Source: Micromonospora carbonacea | GTDB taxonomy: Bacteria > Actinomycetota > Actinomycetes > Mycobacteriales > Micromonosporaceae | Direction of reading: 5' to 3' | Assembly: GCF_014205165.1 (NCBI RefSeq) | Contig: NZ_JACHMZ010000001.1 | Location: 6,864,501-6,928,500 of the forward strand | Length of the DNA stretch: 64,000 bases | In this document: positions 33,798-43,863 of the stretch, piece after piece | How positions within the stretch are numbered: the first letter of the stretch is position 1 | Layout: each line of letters begins with the position of its first letter | Translations under genes and position numbers: made by a program | The notes under the pieces: generated by a model | Told to the model about the DNA's origin: nothing | The model's database searches: none | The model's input: only the letters and a program-made list of their open reading frames with translations

Positions 33798-36050
33798 GTG
33801 TCAACACACCGACGTGCCTGGCAGCAGCGGGCGGGTGTGGTCGTGGCGCTGGCAATCGGCGCCCTGCTCACCGTCCCCGCCACACCGGCCTTGGCCGCCG
33901 GGGTCACGGTCACGCCCGGCTCGATCAACCTGAACGCGGGCAGCGACGCCACCGTGAGCGTCAAGGTGACGCCCAGCGACGACGACGCGAGCGCCCAGAT
34001 CAGCCTCACCGGGCTGCCGGCCGGCGTGAGCTGCACGGGCGGCTGCGGCCAGATCAGCTTCAACGGCCAGGCCCCGAGAACTCAGCTCCTGACGATCAAG
34101 GCCAGCGACAGCGCGCCGGACGCCGGCGGGATCAACGTGACGGTCCAGGTCCAACCCGACAAGTCGGACTCCACCACCGGCAGCTTCCAGCTCAACGTCA
34201 AGGGCAAGGCCGCGCCGACCACCCCCGCCCAGACGCAGACCGTCAAGTCGGTCTCCGGCAAGGTGGTCGCGGCGGCCAACGGCGAGGCGGTGCCGAACGC
34301 CGTCGTGATGCTCCAGGACAGCACCGGGGCGAAGTTCGAGACCACCAGCGACGGCAGCGGCAACTTCCGCTTCACCGGCAGCACCGACAAGCCCATCGTT
34401 CCCGGGCGGCTCAGCATCGGCGCGATCCAGGGCGAGGTCCGCGTCACGAAGTCCTTCACCGCCAGCGCCGGGCAGAGCATCAGCGGGCAGCGGCTCAGCC
34501 TCGCGATCAAGGTCGAGGTGAGCCCGAGCCCCAGCCCGTCGGCCAGCGAGGAGCCGCTGCCCTCCGACGAGGCCACCGACGACGCCGTCGAGGAGCCGAC
34601 GGAGGCCGCCCCCGGCGCCGCGAACAACGCCGCCTCGACCGAGGAGGACAGCGGCATGTCGTGGCTGCTCATCCTGCTCGGCGGCCTGTTCGTGGCGGTC
34701 GGCGTCGGCACCATCGTGCTGCTCTGGATGAAGCGCCGGGAGAACGGCGACGACGTCGACGACGCCCCGAAGGGCGCCGCCGCGGCCGGCGCGGTCCCGG
34801 CCGCCCGGGGGGCGTACGGCGGGACGGACGACCAGACCCGGGTGGTGAACCGGGTCGGCGCCGGGCCCGACCCGACGATGGTCGGCGGCACCTCGCTCAG
34901 CGACGCCCCGACGATGATGCACCGGCCGGTCGTCGACGACGTCCCGCCGGACCCCTACGGCGCTCCGCCGGCCCCGTACGGCGCGGGCGGCCAGCAGCAG
35001 GGCGGCTGGGGCGGCGGCGGGTACGGCGACGAGCCCCAGACCGGCGGCTACGGCGCGGCCGGCGGGTACGGCGCCGCGCCGGCCTCCGGCGGCGGCTACG
35101 GCAACCCCGGTGGCGGCTATGGTGCCGACGCGCCCGCCTCGGGCGGCGGCTACGGCACTGCCCCGGCCTCCGGCAGCGGCTACGGCAACGCTGGCGGCGG
35201 GTACGGCGCCGAGGCGCCCGCCTCGGGCGGCGGCTACGGCACTGCCCCGGCCTCCGGCAGCGGCTACGGCAGCGCCTCCGCTTCGGGCGGGTACGGCAGC
35301 GCGCCGGCCTCCGGCGGCGGCTACGGTTCCGCCCCGGCCTCCGGTGGCGGCTACGGCAGCGCGCCCGCCTCGGGTGGCGGCTACGGCAACGCCGGCGGCG
35401 GGTACGGTGCCGAGGCGCCGACCTCCTCCGGTGGCGGCTACGGCAACCGCGACTACGGCGCGCCCGCGCCGGCCGGCGGGTACCCCGGCCAAGGCGGTGG
35501 CGGCTACGGCGGCGAGCGCTACGACGAGCCGACCGGGCGGTACACCGGGGACACCGGTTCCTCCTACCCGCCGCCCGCGGCGGACCCGTACCCGACCAGC
35601 ACCTACCAGCCGGAGCAGGGCCACGGCGGCTACGGCCAGCCGGAGCCCCCGCAGTACGGCGGCCGGGGTGGCGGCGAGCCCACCGGCGGCTACGGCGCGG
35701 CCGAGCCCACCGGCGGCTACGGCGGCGGCGGTTACGGCCAGCACAGCCAGCAGGGCGGCGGTTACGACGCCGGCCAGCAGCAGGGCGGCTACGACCAGCG
35801 TGGCGGATACGGCTCCGAGGGCTACGGCCAGCAGGGCGGGTACGGCCAACAGGGCGGCTACGGTCAGGAGCCCCCACACCAGCGTGGCGGCTACGACGAC
35901 CGTGGCTACGAGCAACCCGGTGGCTACGACCAGCAGCAGCCCGGCGGCTACTACGGCGACCAGAACCAGCAGCCGGGCCGGGCCCGGCCCGACGGCCCGC
36001 CGCAGCAGCAGGACCGGGGCGGCCGTCGGCTGGACTGGCTGGACGACTGA
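33798..36050 (+). CDS. Single-pass membrane protein with Gly-Tyr-rich low-complexity tail
   Basis: The product has 750 residues. It has a Sec signal, then an extracytoplasmic beta-domain ([20 protein letters not shown]) of Ig/NEW3-like type and a carboxypeptidase-regulatory-like (Cna-B-like) domain [20 protein letters not shown]. An acidic Pro/Ser linker leads to one transmembrane helix ([20 protein letters not shown]) at ~residues 285-315. The cytoplasmic part of about 430 residues begins with two TM-rich motifs ([15 protein letters not shown]) that could be phospho-Thr sites for FHA domains. It continues as dozens of GGYG/GGGYG units with Gln, Ser and Pro. GTG 33798 is preferred over 33792 for GGAAGG spacing. 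Function unknown. Confidence 0.8.
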   Translation: MSTHRRAWQQRAGVVVALAIGALLTVPATPALAAGVTVTPGSINLNAGSDATVSVKVTPSDDDASAQISLTGLPAGVSCTGGCGQISFNGQAPRTQLLTIKASDSAPDAGGINVTVQVQPDKSDSTTGSFQLNVKGKAAPTTPAQTQTVKSVSGKVVAAANGEAVPNAVVMLQDSTGAKFETTSDGSGNFRFTGSTDKPIVPGRLSIGAIQGEVRVTKSFTASAGQSISGQRLSLAIKVEVSPSPSPSASEEPLPSDEATDDAVEEPTEAAPGAANNAASTEEDSGMSWLLILLGGLFVAVGVGTIVLLWMKRRENGDDVDDAPKGAAAAGAVPAARGAYGGTDDQTRVVNRVGAGPDPTMVGGTSLSDAPTMMHRPVVDDVPPDPYGAPPAPYGAGGQQQGGWGGGGYGDEPQTGGYGAAGGYGAAPASGGGYGNPGGGYGADAPASGGGYGTAPASGSGYGNAGGGYGAEAPASGGGYGTAPASGSGYGSASASGGYGSAPASGGGYGSAPASGGGYGSAPASGGGYGNAGGGYGAEAPTSSGGGYGNRDYGAPAPAGGYPGQGGGGYGGERYDEPTGRYTGDTGSSYPPPAADPYPTSTYQPEQGHGGYGQPEPPQYGGRGGGEPTGGYGAAEPTGGYGGGGYGQHSQQGGGYDAGQQQGGYDQRGGYGSEGYGQQGGYGQQGGYGQEPPHQRGGYDDRGYEQPGGYDQQQPGGYYGDQNQQPGRARPDGPPQQQDRGGRRLDWLDD
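34986..35960 (+). repeat. GGCGGCTACGGC-type repeats encoding the GYG tail
   Basis: In-frame short repeats of GGCGGCTACGGC and variants are interspersed with GCCCCGGCCTCCGGC units. They encode alternating GGGYG and APAS blocks between 35050 and 35450, then GGYGQQ-like blocks to about 35960. Several 60-90-bp segments recur almost unchanged (for example around 35130-35200 and 35215-35275), showing recent expansion. Confidence 0.85.
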
Positions 36051-36085
36051 CCGACGCGGGCCGACGGCCCGCACGACGCGACGAA

Positions 36086-36124
36086 AGGAGGGCGGCTACC
36101 CCGGGACGGGGCAGCCGCCCTCCT
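36086..36124 (+). terminator. Strong intrinsic terminator
   Basis: AGGAGGGCGGCT at 36086-36097 pairs with AGCCGCCCTCCT at 36113-36124, and an inner CCCCG/CGGGG extends the stem past one mismatch. It is 35 bases after the membrane-protein stop and ahead of the convergent comB-like gene. Confidence 0.9.
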
Positions 36125-36137
36125 CGTGGCGACGCGT

Positions 36138-36203
36138 GAGCCGGGTCGGCTCCGCTCAGGACCGGAAGGCGGCTCCGCCCAGAGCCGGGTCGGCTCCGCT
36201 CAG
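36138..36203. repeat. 22-bp direct repeat pair at the comB 3' end
   Basis: The 22 bases at 36138-36159 recur exactly at 36182-36203, with a related GGCGGCTCCGCCC segment between them. The second copy covers the stop codon of the comB-like gene. Confidence 0.8.
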
Positions 36204-36961
36204 AGCCGGGCGGCGGAGAAGACGCCCCGCCGCAACACAGGCACCACGCCCGAGACGCCGACCTGGACGGCCACCTCCACGTCCCCGCCGAAGCCGCCCT
36301 CGACGAGTTCCCGGCCGGAGACGCAGCCGCGCACGGCAGCCGGGACGTCCGGCGTCGCGGCGAGCGCGGCCAGCGCCATCGCCGCCTCCACCGACAGCCC
36401 GCCGGGGACACCGGAGAGCGCATCGAGCACGCATGCCGCCCCGAGCTGGTCCTCCACGCACGGGCGCAGGGAACCGTCCGGCCAGCGTTCCCCGGAGGCC
36501 ACCACGCCGACCGGGGCGTCGATCGAGCCGTACCCCTGGTCGGTCAGCCAGCGCCCGACGGCGCGGGCGTTACGCAGGCATGCCGCGACCACCGGCAGGC
36601 CCGTGGCGCTGGCGGCGGCGCTGATCGCCGAGCCGTTCGGCGAGGGCAGCACCAGGTCGGCGACGGCCGGCGCGGTGCGCAGGCCCGCCGGGGAGAGCGA
36701 CCACGGCTGTTCCGGGGTCGCCTGCCGGCGGCCCACGGCGGCGACCGCGCCGACCCGGCGGGCGTACTCGGCGGCCTGCTCGCCCCAGGGGAACGGATGC
36801 ACCCGCATGCCCCGGGCGACCGCCACCTCCACGGCGGTGGTGAACGAGAGGACGTCCACCACCACCAGGACGGCGCAGACCCGGCCGAGTTCCGCCGCGC
36901 CGGCCAGCCCCCAGTCGAACCGGGCACCCGAGCCGGGCTGGGCGTGGACCGTCGCGGTCAC
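36200..36961 (-). CDS. 2-phosphosulfolactate phosphatase family protein (ComB-like)
   Basis: The 253-residue product carries the ComB signature VVVDVLSFTTAVEVAVARG, followed by LVLPSPNGSAISAAAS, CLRNARAVGRWL and VGVVASGERWPDGSLRP. ComB proper hydrolyses 2-phosphosulfolactate in coenzyme M synthesis; bacterial homologues are often of uncertain role. GTG 36961 is three bases after the purL stop, so the two genes are almost certainly cotranscribed. A purine-linked phosphatase function is worth considering. Confidence 0.82.
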   Translation of the reverse strand: MTATVHAQPGSGARFDWGLAGAAELGRVCAVLVVVDVLSFTTAVEVAVARGMRVHPFPWGEQAAEYARRVGAVAAVGRRQATPEQPWSLSPAGLRTAPAVADLVLPSPNGSAISAAASATGLPVVAACLRNARAVGRWLTDQGYGSIDAPVGVVASGERWPDGSLRPCVEDQLGAACVLDALSGVPGGLSVEAAMALAALAATPDVPAAVRGCVSGRELVEGGFGGDVEVAVQVGVSGVVPVLRRGVFSAARL

Positions 36962-36964
36962 ACC

Positions 36965-39856
36965 TCAGCGCTGATCGGGCGCGACGAAGCCGGGGCCGTC
37001 GGTCGGCTCAGCGCCGTCGGCCCGCTGCGGCTCAGGCCAGGCCTGCGGCGACCCGTCGTCGGCCGGCTGCGCCGCGTCGGCGACCGGGGCAGCCGCGGTG
37101 GCGGCAGCCGGCCCGCCGGGCGCGGGGTCCGTCTCCGCGTCGGCCGGGGCGGCCTGCGCGGCCGGCGCGGCCGGTGCCCCGGCAGCCTGCGGGACGGGCG
37201 ACGATGCCACGTCGGCGGCCGGCGTCGCCACGGCGGGCGGTGCCGGTGTCGCCACCGGGGCGGGCGGTGCCGCCACGGCGGGCTCCGTCGGCGTCGGCGT
37301 CGCCGTCACCGGCGGGGCCGGTGCCTCGGCGGCGGGCGGCACCGCAGCGGTGGCCCGTACGACCGGGACGGCCGGCTCCGCCCCGCCGAAGAGGCGGGGC
37401 AGCGTGGCGCTGTGCGCGGCCGACAGCTCGTCCAGGCCGATCCGGAACTGGTCGCGCACCTCCAGCGCGCCGCTCGCCGGGTCGGTGACCCCGATGAACT
37501 CCCACGGCACCCCGCGCTCGGCGCAGAGGGCGGTGAACGCCTTCTCGTGGCCACGCGGCACCGAGACCAGGACCCGCCCGGCCGACTCGCTGAACAGGAA
37601 GACGAACGGCATCGAGCCGCCGGAGAACTGCTCCGGCACCGCGATCACCGCGCCCACCCCGCGCCGCAGACAGGACTCGACCAGGCTCTGCGCGAGACCA
37701 CCGTCGGAGAGGTCGTGCGCGGAGCTGAGGTGCCCGACGCGGGCCGCCTCGGCCAGCAGGTCGGCCAACTGCCGCTCGCGGCCCAGGTCGACCTGCGGCG
37801 GGATGCCGCCGAGGTGCTCGTGGGTCACCCAGGCCCACTCGGAACCGGAGAGCTCCACGTGCGTCTCGCCGAGCAGGAAGAGCTGGTCGTGGTCGCCGGC
37901 GGTGCGGGGGACGAAGCCCATCGGCACCCGGCTGGCCACGTCGTCCAGCACGCCGAGCACGCCCACCACCGGGGTGGGGTGGATCGCCGCCGCGCCGGTC
38001 TGGTTGTAGAAGCTGACGTTGCCGCCGGTCACCGGGATGCCCAGCTCCAGGCAGCCGTCCGCCAGGCCGCGCACGGCCTCGGCGAACTGCCACATCACGC
38101 CCGGGTCCTCGGGCGAGCCGAAGTTGAGGCAGTTGGTCACGGCGATCGGCTTCGCGCCGGTCACGGCCACGTTCCGGTACGCCTCGGCCAGCGCCAGCTT
38201 GGTGCCGTGGTACGGGTCGAGGCGGGCGTACCGGCCGTTGCCGTCCAGCGACAGGGCGACACCCAGGCCGGTGCGCTCGTCGATGCGGATCACACCGGAG
38301 TCCTCCGGCTGGGCGAGCACGGTGTTGCCCAGCACGTACCGGTCGTACTGCTCGGTGACCCAGGTCTTGTCGGCGAGGTTCGGCGACGCGATCATGCGCA
38401 GCACGGTCTCGCGCAGGGCCTCCGGCGTCGACGGCCGGGGCAGCGTCTCGGCGCGGTCGGCCTGGAGCAGGATCAGGTCGGCCGGCTCGCGCATCGGGCG
38501 GGCGTAGACCGGACCGTCGTCGACCAGCGAACCCGGCGGGACGTCCACGACGAGCTGGTCGCGCCAGGTGATCACCAGGCGGCCGGGCCGGCCGTCCGGC
38601 GACGGCGCGGTGACCTCGCCGATCGCGGTGGCCCAGACGCCCCACTTCTCGGCGGTCTTGAGCACCGCCTCCAGCTTGTCCGGGGCGACGACCAGCAGCA
38701 TCCGCTCCTGGGACTCGCTGGCCAGGATCTCCTGCGGCTCCATCGACGCCTCGCGCAGCGGGACCCGCTCCAGCCAGACCCGCATGCCGGTGCCGGCGGA
38801 CGCCGCCGTCTCGGTGAGCGCGCAGGTCAGGCCCGCGCCGCCGAGGTCCTGGATGCCGACGACCAGCTCGGCGTCGTACAGCTCCAGGCACGCCTCGATC
38901 AGCAGCTTCTCCATGAACGGGTCGCCGACCTGCACGGACGGGCGGCGCTGCTCGCTGCCCTCGTCGAAGGTGGCGCTGGCCAGCACCGACACGCCGCCGA
39001 TGCCGTCGCGGCCCGTGCGGGCGCCCATCAGCACCACGACGTTGCCGGGGCCGGTGGCCTCCTTCTTCTGCAGCCGGTCGACCCGCAGCACACCCAGGCA
39101 GAGCGCGTTGACCAGCGGGTTGCCCTGGTAGCAGGGGTCGAAGACGACCTCGCCGCCGATGTTGGGCAGGCCGAGGCAGTTGCCGTAGCCGCCGACGCCG
39201 GCCACCACGCCGGGCAGCACCCGGGCGGTGTCGGGGTGCTCGGCCGCGCCGAAGCGCAGCGGGTCCATGACGGCGACCGGGCGGGCGCCCATGGCGAGGA
39301 TGTCCCGGACGATGCCGCCGACGCCGGTCGCCGCGCCCTGGTACGGCTCGACGAAGCTCGGGTGGTTGTGCGACTCGACCTTGAAGGTCACGGCCAGCTC
39401 GTCGGAGACCTGGACCACACCGGCGTTCTCGCCGATGCCGGCCAGCAGCCGGTCGCTCGGCGGGGCCTTCTCGCCGAACTGGCGCAGGTGCACCTTGCTC
39501 GACTTGTAGGAGCAGTGCTCGCTCCACATGATCGAGTACATGGCCAGCTCGGCCTGGGTGGGCCGCCGGCCGAGGATCTGCCGGATCCGGTCGTACTCGT
39601 CGTCGCGGAGGCCCAGCTCGGCGTACGGCTGGAGCTCCTCGGGGGTCTCGGCGGCGCGCGGCACGGTGTCCAGGCCGTGCGCCCAGTCGGCGGCCGGGAC
39701 GGGCCGGGACGACTCGGGGTGGACCGGCTCGCCGGGACGGGCGGCCGGGTCGACCGGGCCGGCCTGCGGCGCCACGGTGGCCGCGAAGGGCTCCGCCGGG
39801 ACGGCCGGCTGGCCGCCCGGGGTCTCCCGTACCGCCGGGTCCGGATGGGTGGTCAT
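36965..39856 (-). CDS. purL: Phosphoribosylformylglycinamidine synthase, large subunit, with extra tails
   Basis: The 963-residue product is the small-type PurL that works with PurQ and PurS. The catalytic core runs from [20 protein letters not shown] and [14 protein letters not shown] through [45 protein letters not shown] and [14 protein letters not shown]. It is ~200 residues longer than usual. It has ~75 Pro/Glu-rich residues before the core and ~150 Ala/Pro-rich residues after [11 protein letters not shown], without frameshift. GAGGAGAGG precedes the ATG. It lies 64 bases after purQ. Confidence 0.95.
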   Translation of the reverse strand: MTTHPDPAVRETPGGQPAVPAEPFAATVAPQAGPVDPAARPGEPVHPESSRPVPAADWAHGLDTVPRAAETPEELQPYAELGLRDDEYDRIRQILGRRPTQAELAMYSIMWSEHCSYKSSKVHLRQFGEKAPPSDRLLAGIGENAGVVQVSDELAVTFKVESHNHPSFVEPYQGAATGVGGIVRDILAMGARPVAVMDPLRFGAAEHPDTARVLPGVVAGVGGYGNCLGLPNIGGEVVFDPCYQGNPLVNALCLGVLRVDRLQKKEATGPGNVVVLMGARTGRDGIGGVSVLASATFDEGSEQRRPSVQVGDPFMEKLLIEACLELYDAELVVGIQDLGGAGLTCALTETAASAGTGMRVWLERVPLREASMEPQEILASESQERMLLVVAPDKLEAVLKTAEKWGVWATAIGEVTAPSPDGRPGRLVITWRDQLVVDVPPGSLVDDGPVYARPMREPADLILLQADRAETLPRPSTPEALRETVLRMIASPNLADKTWVTEQYDRYVLGNTVLAQPEDSGVIRIDERTGLGVALSLDGNGRYARLDPYHGTKLALAEAYRNVAVTGAKPIAVTNCLNFGSPEDPGVMWQFAEAVRGLADGCLELGIPVTGGNVSFYNQTGAAAIHPTPVVGVLGVLDDVASRVPMGFVPRTAGDHDQLFLLGETHVELSGSEWAWVTHEHLGGIPPQVDLGRERQLADLLAEAARVGHLSSAHDLSDGGLAQSLVESCLRRGVGAVIAVPEQFSGGSMPFVFLFSESAGRVLVSVPRGHEKAFTALCAERGVPWEFIGVTDPASGALEVRDQFRIGLDELSAAHSATLPRLFGGAEPAVPVVRATAAVPPAAEAPAPPVTATPTPTEPAVAAPPAPVATPAPPAVATPAADVASSPVPQAAGAPAAPAAQAAPADAETDPAPGGPAAATAAAPVADAAQPADDGSPQAWPEPQRADGAEPTDGPGFVAPDQR

Positions 39857-39920
39857 GACCTCTCCTCGCTGCGCTCGCCGCCGCAGGGGCGGTGGAGCCG
39901 ACCGTTGGTGCCGCGCACGG

Positions 39921-40604
39921 TCACGCCGGCGCCCCCACCAGGTGCTTGAGCACCGAGGTGAAGAAGCCGAGGCCGTCCAGGGAGGGGCCGGTGAGGGCCT
40001 CCACGGCGTGCTCGGGGTGCGGCATGATGCCGACCACGTTGCCGGCGGGGTTGGTGATGGCGGCGATGTCGCGCTGCGACCCGTTGGGATTGCCGCCGAC
40101 GTAGCGGGCGACGACCCTGCCCTCGGCCTCCAACTGGTCCAGCGTGGCGGCGTCGGCGACGTAGCAGCCCTCGCCGTTCTTGACCGGGATCAGGATCTCC
40201 TGGCCGGACTGGAAGGCGTTGGTCCACGCCGTGCCGACCGCCTCGACCCGCAGGACCTGGTCGCGGTTGCGGAAGTGCAGGTGCTGGTTGCGGGTCAGCG
40301 CGCCGGGCAGCAGGTGGGCCTCGCAGAGGATCTGGAAGCCGTTGCAGATGCCGAGCACCGGCAGGCCGCCCCGGGCGGCGTCCACCAGGGTCTCCATCAC
40401 CGGCGCGAACCGGGCGATGGCCCCGCAGCGCAGGTAGTCGCCGTACGAGAAGCCACCGGGGAGGACGACGGCGTCCACCCCGCGCAGGTCCGGGTCACCG
40501 TGCCAGAGCCGGACCGGCTCGGCGCCGGCGATCCGGACGGCCCGGGCCGCGTCCCCGTCGTCGAGCGAGCCGGGGAAGGTGACCACACCGACCCGGGCGG
40601 TCAC
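39921..40604 (-). CDS. purQ: Phosphoribosylformylglycinamidine synthase, glutaminase subunit
   Basis: The 227-residue class I glutamine amidotransferase supplies ammonia to PurL. The nucleophile Cys lies in [11 protein letters not shown] and the His-Glu of the triad in [29 protein letters not shown] forms the oxyanion loop. The GTG start overlaps the purS stop by four bases (GTGA). Confidence 0.95.
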   Translation of the reverse strand: MTARVGVVTFPGSLDDGDAARAVRIAGAEPVRLWHGDPDLRGVDAVVLPGGFSYGDYLRCGAIARFAPVMETLVDAARGGLPVLGICNGFQILCEAHLLPGALTRNQHLHFRNRDQVLRVEAVGTAWTNAFQSGQEILIPVKNGEGCYVADAATLDQLEAEGRVVARYVGGNPNGSQRDIAAITNPAGNVVGIMPHPEHAVEALTGPSLDGLGFFTSVLKHLVGAPA

Positions 40605-40864
40605 GGGTGCGCGCCCGCGGTCTCGTCGGTCTCGACCAGGCGGACGGTGAAGTCCTCGATGACCGGGTTGGCGAGCAGCTTGTCGGCGATCTCCCGGGCC
40701 CGGTCAAGGTCCGGTTCACCGGTGAAGTCGATCTCGATCCGCCTGCCGATCCGGACAGAGGCGACGTCGCTGACGCCGAGCCGGGGCAGCGCGTTTGCGA
40801 CGGCCTGGCCCTGAGGATCGAGGATCTCGGGCTTGAGCATGACGTCGACGACGACGCGAGGCAC
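40601..40864 (-). CDS. purS: Phosphoribosylformylglycinamidine synthase subunit PurS
   Basis: The 87-residue product bridges PurL and Pur[39 protein letters not shown] and [13 protein letters not shown] are the conserved strands and helix. GTG 40864 is chosen because AGGAGTGCCCA lies just upstream; the longer frame has no homology. It is the first gene of purS-purQ-purL-comB. Confidence 0.94.
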   Translation of the reverse strand: MPRVVVDVMLKPEILDPQGQAVANALPRLGVSDVASVRIGRRIEIDFTGEPDLDRAREIADKLLANPVIEDFTVRLVETDETAGAHP

Positions 40865-41230
40865 TGGGCACTCCTGACTGTGTACGCAGTTGGGTGCCGA
40901 CCCACAACGGGCGAGCGCAGCCAGCCTACCTGGCAGATACCGCCTCAGCCGCACCGGCCGGGCGCGGTTCAGGCAGTGATCAACATAACCACCGGGACGC
41001 AGGGCCGCACCATGTCCGATCCCACGCGAAACGTCCCGGAGCAGGCGGTTCACCACGCCAGGGGTCGCCAAATTGTTACATCGGCTAGCCTCGATCACAT
41101 CCTTGCCGCCGGAATCGGCCGCCCCCAGTATCCATCGATACGGGTCAATGGAAGTCCTGGCGGGTGACCCCCGCGCCCGCCGGCACGACCGACCCGGCGA
41201 CCCCGGGTCCTAGGCAAGGAGTACGTCCCC
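40865..41230. other. Divergent intergenic region, purS and protease remnant
   Basis: The 366 bases hold the promoter of the purS operon on one side and of the decayed protease on the other. TTGTTACATCGGCTAGCCT (around 41073) is the most promoter-like plus-strand stretch. I see no riboswitch motif and no gene. Confidence 0.4.
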
Positions 41231-41760
41231 ATGCGTATCCGTTCCCTGCTCGCCGTGGCCGGCGCCGCCCTGGCCGGCGTCCTCGGCGTCACCAGCGGCG
41301 CCACCGCCGCACCGGCCGGCCCCCAGCCCATCATCGGCGGCGGCACCGTCTCCTCCGCACCGTGAGCGCCTCGTACACCCGCTACGACCTGGCGCTGCTG
41401 CGGCTCTCCAGCGCGGTCAGCACCTCCACCGTCTCGCTGGCCAGCAGCAACCCGCCGGTCAACTCCACCAACACCATCTACGGCTGGGGCATGACCTGCT
41501 ACAGCGGCTGCGGCGCGTCCAGCCAGCTCAAGACCGCCAGCGTGCGGGTGACCAGCACGAACGTCACCGACGCGTACGGCGGCCAGGCGATCCGGAGCAC
41601 CGAGATCAACGGCAACGCGTGGCGGGGCGACTCGGGCGGCCCGCAGTTCTACAACGGCCAGCAGGTGGGCGTCGCCTCCACCGCCGACGGCGTGAGCATC
41701 CAGAACTACGGCAGTGTCGCGTACAACCGGGCCTGGATCACCTCCGTGGCCGGTGTCTGA
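41231..41760 (+). pseudogene. Trypsin-like (S1) secreted protease, internally deleted and frameshifted
   Basis: Frame 1 from ATG 41231 encodes a good signal peptide and the activation region (MRIRSLLAVAGAALAGVL ... QPIIGGGTVSSAP), then stops at TGA ~41363. A second frame continues TVSASYTRYDLALLRLSSA, with the catalytic Asp in YDLALLRLS, and later the catalytic Ser in WRGDSGGPQFY. It ends at 41760. The normal segment with the catalytic His (TAAHC-type), about 60 residues, is missing at the junction. CACCGT occurs on both sides of the junction (GGCACCGTCTCC and GCACCGTGAGC), which could have promoted the deletion. No active protease can be made. Confidence 0.82.
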
Positions 41761-41888
41761 CGGTTAGCGCCCGCCTCGGCGCGGATGGTCGGCCGAGCGC
41801 CGACCGTCCGCGCCGACCCCTTTTGCAGCATCCGATCAGTCGGCCACGGTCGACGAACCGTCGCCCGCCCGTGCGACAGCATCAGAAC

Positions 41889-42350
41889 GTGCTGGTCGTG
41901 ACGACGGATCAACTGCCCGGCTACGAGATCCGCCAGATCCTCGGCGAAGTGGTGTCCTCGATGGCCAGGACGCGCAACCCGTACCGCGAGGGGGTGAAGA
42001 ACCTCCGCGGCGGCGCGTACGACCCCATGGCGCCGGACAACCTGACCCGCTGGCGTACGGACTCGGTGGCCCGCCTCGGCGAGGAGGCCCGCCGCCTCGG
42101 CGCGAACGCCGTGATCGGCATGCGCTTCGACAGCCGGGACTGCGGCGAGATGTGGATGGAGATCTGCGCGTACGGCACCGCCGTCATCGTGGCCGCCAAG
42201 ACCCCGGACGTCATGCCCCCGGACCAGCCGACGATCGCCGCCGACACGGCCCACGACCCGGCGATCGCCGAGGCCCCGGGCGGCATCGCCGAACCGGCCA
42301 GCGCCCCCAACCTCTCCTCGGCCGCCGAAACCCCCACCCGCAACCCGTGA
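41889..42350 (+). CDS. YbjQ/UPF0145 family protein
   Basis: The 153-residue product starts at GTG 41889 (VLVVTTDQLPGYEIRQILGE). NPYREGVKNLRGGAYDPM, ARRLGANAVIGMRFDSR and ICAYGTAVIV are UPF0145 hallmarks; the family is sometimes called putative heavy-metal-binding and forms pentamers. The C-terminal ~45 residues are Pro/Ala-rich and not conserved. Start choice is limited by the Ser/Arg-rich, non-homologous upstream frame. Convergent with purB. Confidence 0.85.
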   Translation: MLVVTTDQLPGYEIRQILGEVVSSMARTRNPYREGVKNLRGGAYDPMAPDNLTRWRTDSVARLGEEARRLGANAVIGMRFDSRDCGEMWMEICAYGTAVIVAAKTPDVMPPDQPTIAADTAHDPAIAEAPGGIAEPASAPNLSSAAETPTRNP

Positions 42351-42354
42351 GGGG

Positions 42355-43788
42355 TCAGAGGATGGGGGGTGGGGTGTAGGTGGCCGCCCCGGGGTGGGTG
42401 AGGGCGATCTTCGCGATGCGGGTGGTCACCCGGTCGACCTGGGCGCCGGCGGTGCCCACGAAGGCGGTGCGGTCGGCGATCAGCGCGTCGATGTCGGCGC
42501 GGGACAGGCCCAGGCGCGGGTCGGCGGCGAGGCGGTCGAACAGGTCGTTCTCGGTGGCGCCCCGCTCCCGCATGGCCAGCGCCACGCCGACCGCGTGCTC
42601 CTTGATCGCCTCGTGCGCCGCCTCCCGGCCGACGCCCCGGCGCACCGCCGCGACCAGGATCTTCGTCGTGGCCAGGAAGGGCAGGAAGCGCTCCAGCTCC
42701 CGGTTGACCACCGCCGGGTACGCCCCGAACTCGTCCAGCACGGTGAGGAACGTCTGGAACAGCCCGTCGGCGGCGAAGAACGCGTCGGGCAGGGCGACCC
42801 GGCGCACCACGGAGCAGGAGACGTCGCCCTCGTTCCACTGGTCGCCGGCCAGCTCGCCGACCATCGACAGGTAACCCCGGATGATCACCGCGAAGCCGTT
42901 CACCCGCTCGCTGGACCGGGTGTTCATCTTGTGCGGCATCGCGCTGGAGCCCACCTGGCCGGGCTTGAACCCCTCGGTGGCCAGCTCCTGCCCGACCATC
43001 AGCCGGATCGTGGTGGCCAGCGACGACGGCGCGGCGGCGACCTGGGCCAGCGCGGCGAGCACGTCGAAGTCGAGCGAGCGGGGGTAGACCTGGCCGACGC
43101 TGTCCAGCACCCGGGCGAAGCCGAGGTGCTCGGCGACCCGGTGCTCCAACTCGGCCACCTTGTCGGCGTCGCCGTCGAAGAGGTCGAGCTGGTCGGCGGC
43201 GGTGCCGACCGGGCCCTTGATCCCCCGCAGCGGATAGCGGGCGATCAGGTCCTCCAGCCGCTCGTACGCGATCAGCAGCTCCTCGGCGGCCGACGCGAAG
43301 CGCTTGCCCAGCGTGGTGGCCTGCGCGGCGACGTTGTGCGACCGGCCGGTCATGACCAGCCCGGAGTGCTCGTTGGCGAGCCGGGCGAGCCGGGCGAGGG
43401 CGGCCACCACCCGGTCCCGGATCAGCTCCAGCGACGCGCGGACCTGGAGCTGCTCGACGTTCTCGGTGAGGTCCCGGGAGGTCATCCCCTTGTGCACGTG
43501 CTCGTGCCCGGCGAGCGCGCTGAACTCCTCGATGCGGGCCTTCACGTCGTGCCGCGTGACCCGCTCGCGCTCGGCGATCGAGGCCAGGTCGACGTCGTCG
43601 AGCACCCGCTCGTACGCCTCGACCACGCCGTCGGGGACGGCCACGCCGAGGTCGCGCTGGGCGCGGAGCACGGCGAGCCAGAGCCGCCGCTCCATCCGTA
43701 CCTTCTCCTCCGGCGACCAGAGGGCGACCAGTTCGGGCGAGGCGTACCGGTGGGCGAGCACGTTCGGGATCGTCGTCACGTGCCCCAT
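42355..43788 (-). CDS. purB: Adenylosuccinate lyase
   Basis: The 477-residue fumarase-superfamily enzyme acts twice in purine synthesis. HEHVHKGMTSRDLTENVEQL, MTGRSHNVAAQATTLGKRFA and the signature GSSAMPHKMNTRSSERVNG identify it. The N-terminus NVLAHRYASPELVALWSPEEK is typical of actinobacterial PurB. It begins 76 bases after the lipoprotein gene stop on the same strand. Confidence 0.95.
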   Translation of the reverse strand: MGHVTTIPNVLAHRYASPELVALWSPEEKVRMERRLWLAVLRAQRDLGVAVPDGVVEAYERVLDDVDLASIAERERVTRHDVKARIEEFSALAGHEHVHKGMTSRDLTENVEQLQVRASLELIRDRVVAALARLARLANEHSGLVMTGRSHNVAAQATTLGKRFASAAEELLIAYERLEDLIARYPLRGIKGPVGTAADQLDLFDGDADKVAELEHRVAEHLGFARVLDSVGQVYPRSLDFDVLAALAQVAAAPSSLATTIRLMVGQELATEGFKPGQVGSSAMPHKMNTRSSERVNGFAVIIRGYLSMVGELAGDQWNEGDVSCSVVRRVALPDAFFAADGLFQTFLTVLDEFGAYPAVVNRELERFLPFLATTKILVAAVRRGVGREAAHEAIKEHAVGVALAMRERGATENDLFDRLAADPRLGLSRADIDALIADRTAFVGTAGAQVDRVTTRIAKIALTHPGAATYTPPPIL

Positions 43789-43863
43789 TCTCCCGTACGC
43801 CGGGACCGCCGCCCGAGCCAGCCCGCCCCTCGCGCCGGGGCGGGCCGGCGGTGACGTCGCTGG

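Noticed and set aside
34986..35960. Regular short repeats considered as a CRISPR array
   Set aside because: The units are in frame inside a coding sequence, with no unique spacers and no cas genes.
33801..36074. A 757-codon minus-strand frame opposite the Gly-Tyr-rich protein
   Set aside because: It is the complement of the GGCGGCTAC repeats and has no start site or domain.
36797..39949. A 1050-codon plus-strand frame opposite purL
   Set aside because: It is a GC-bias shadow. It has no motifs, is full of Arg/Gly/His/Val, and covers a certain gene on the other strand.
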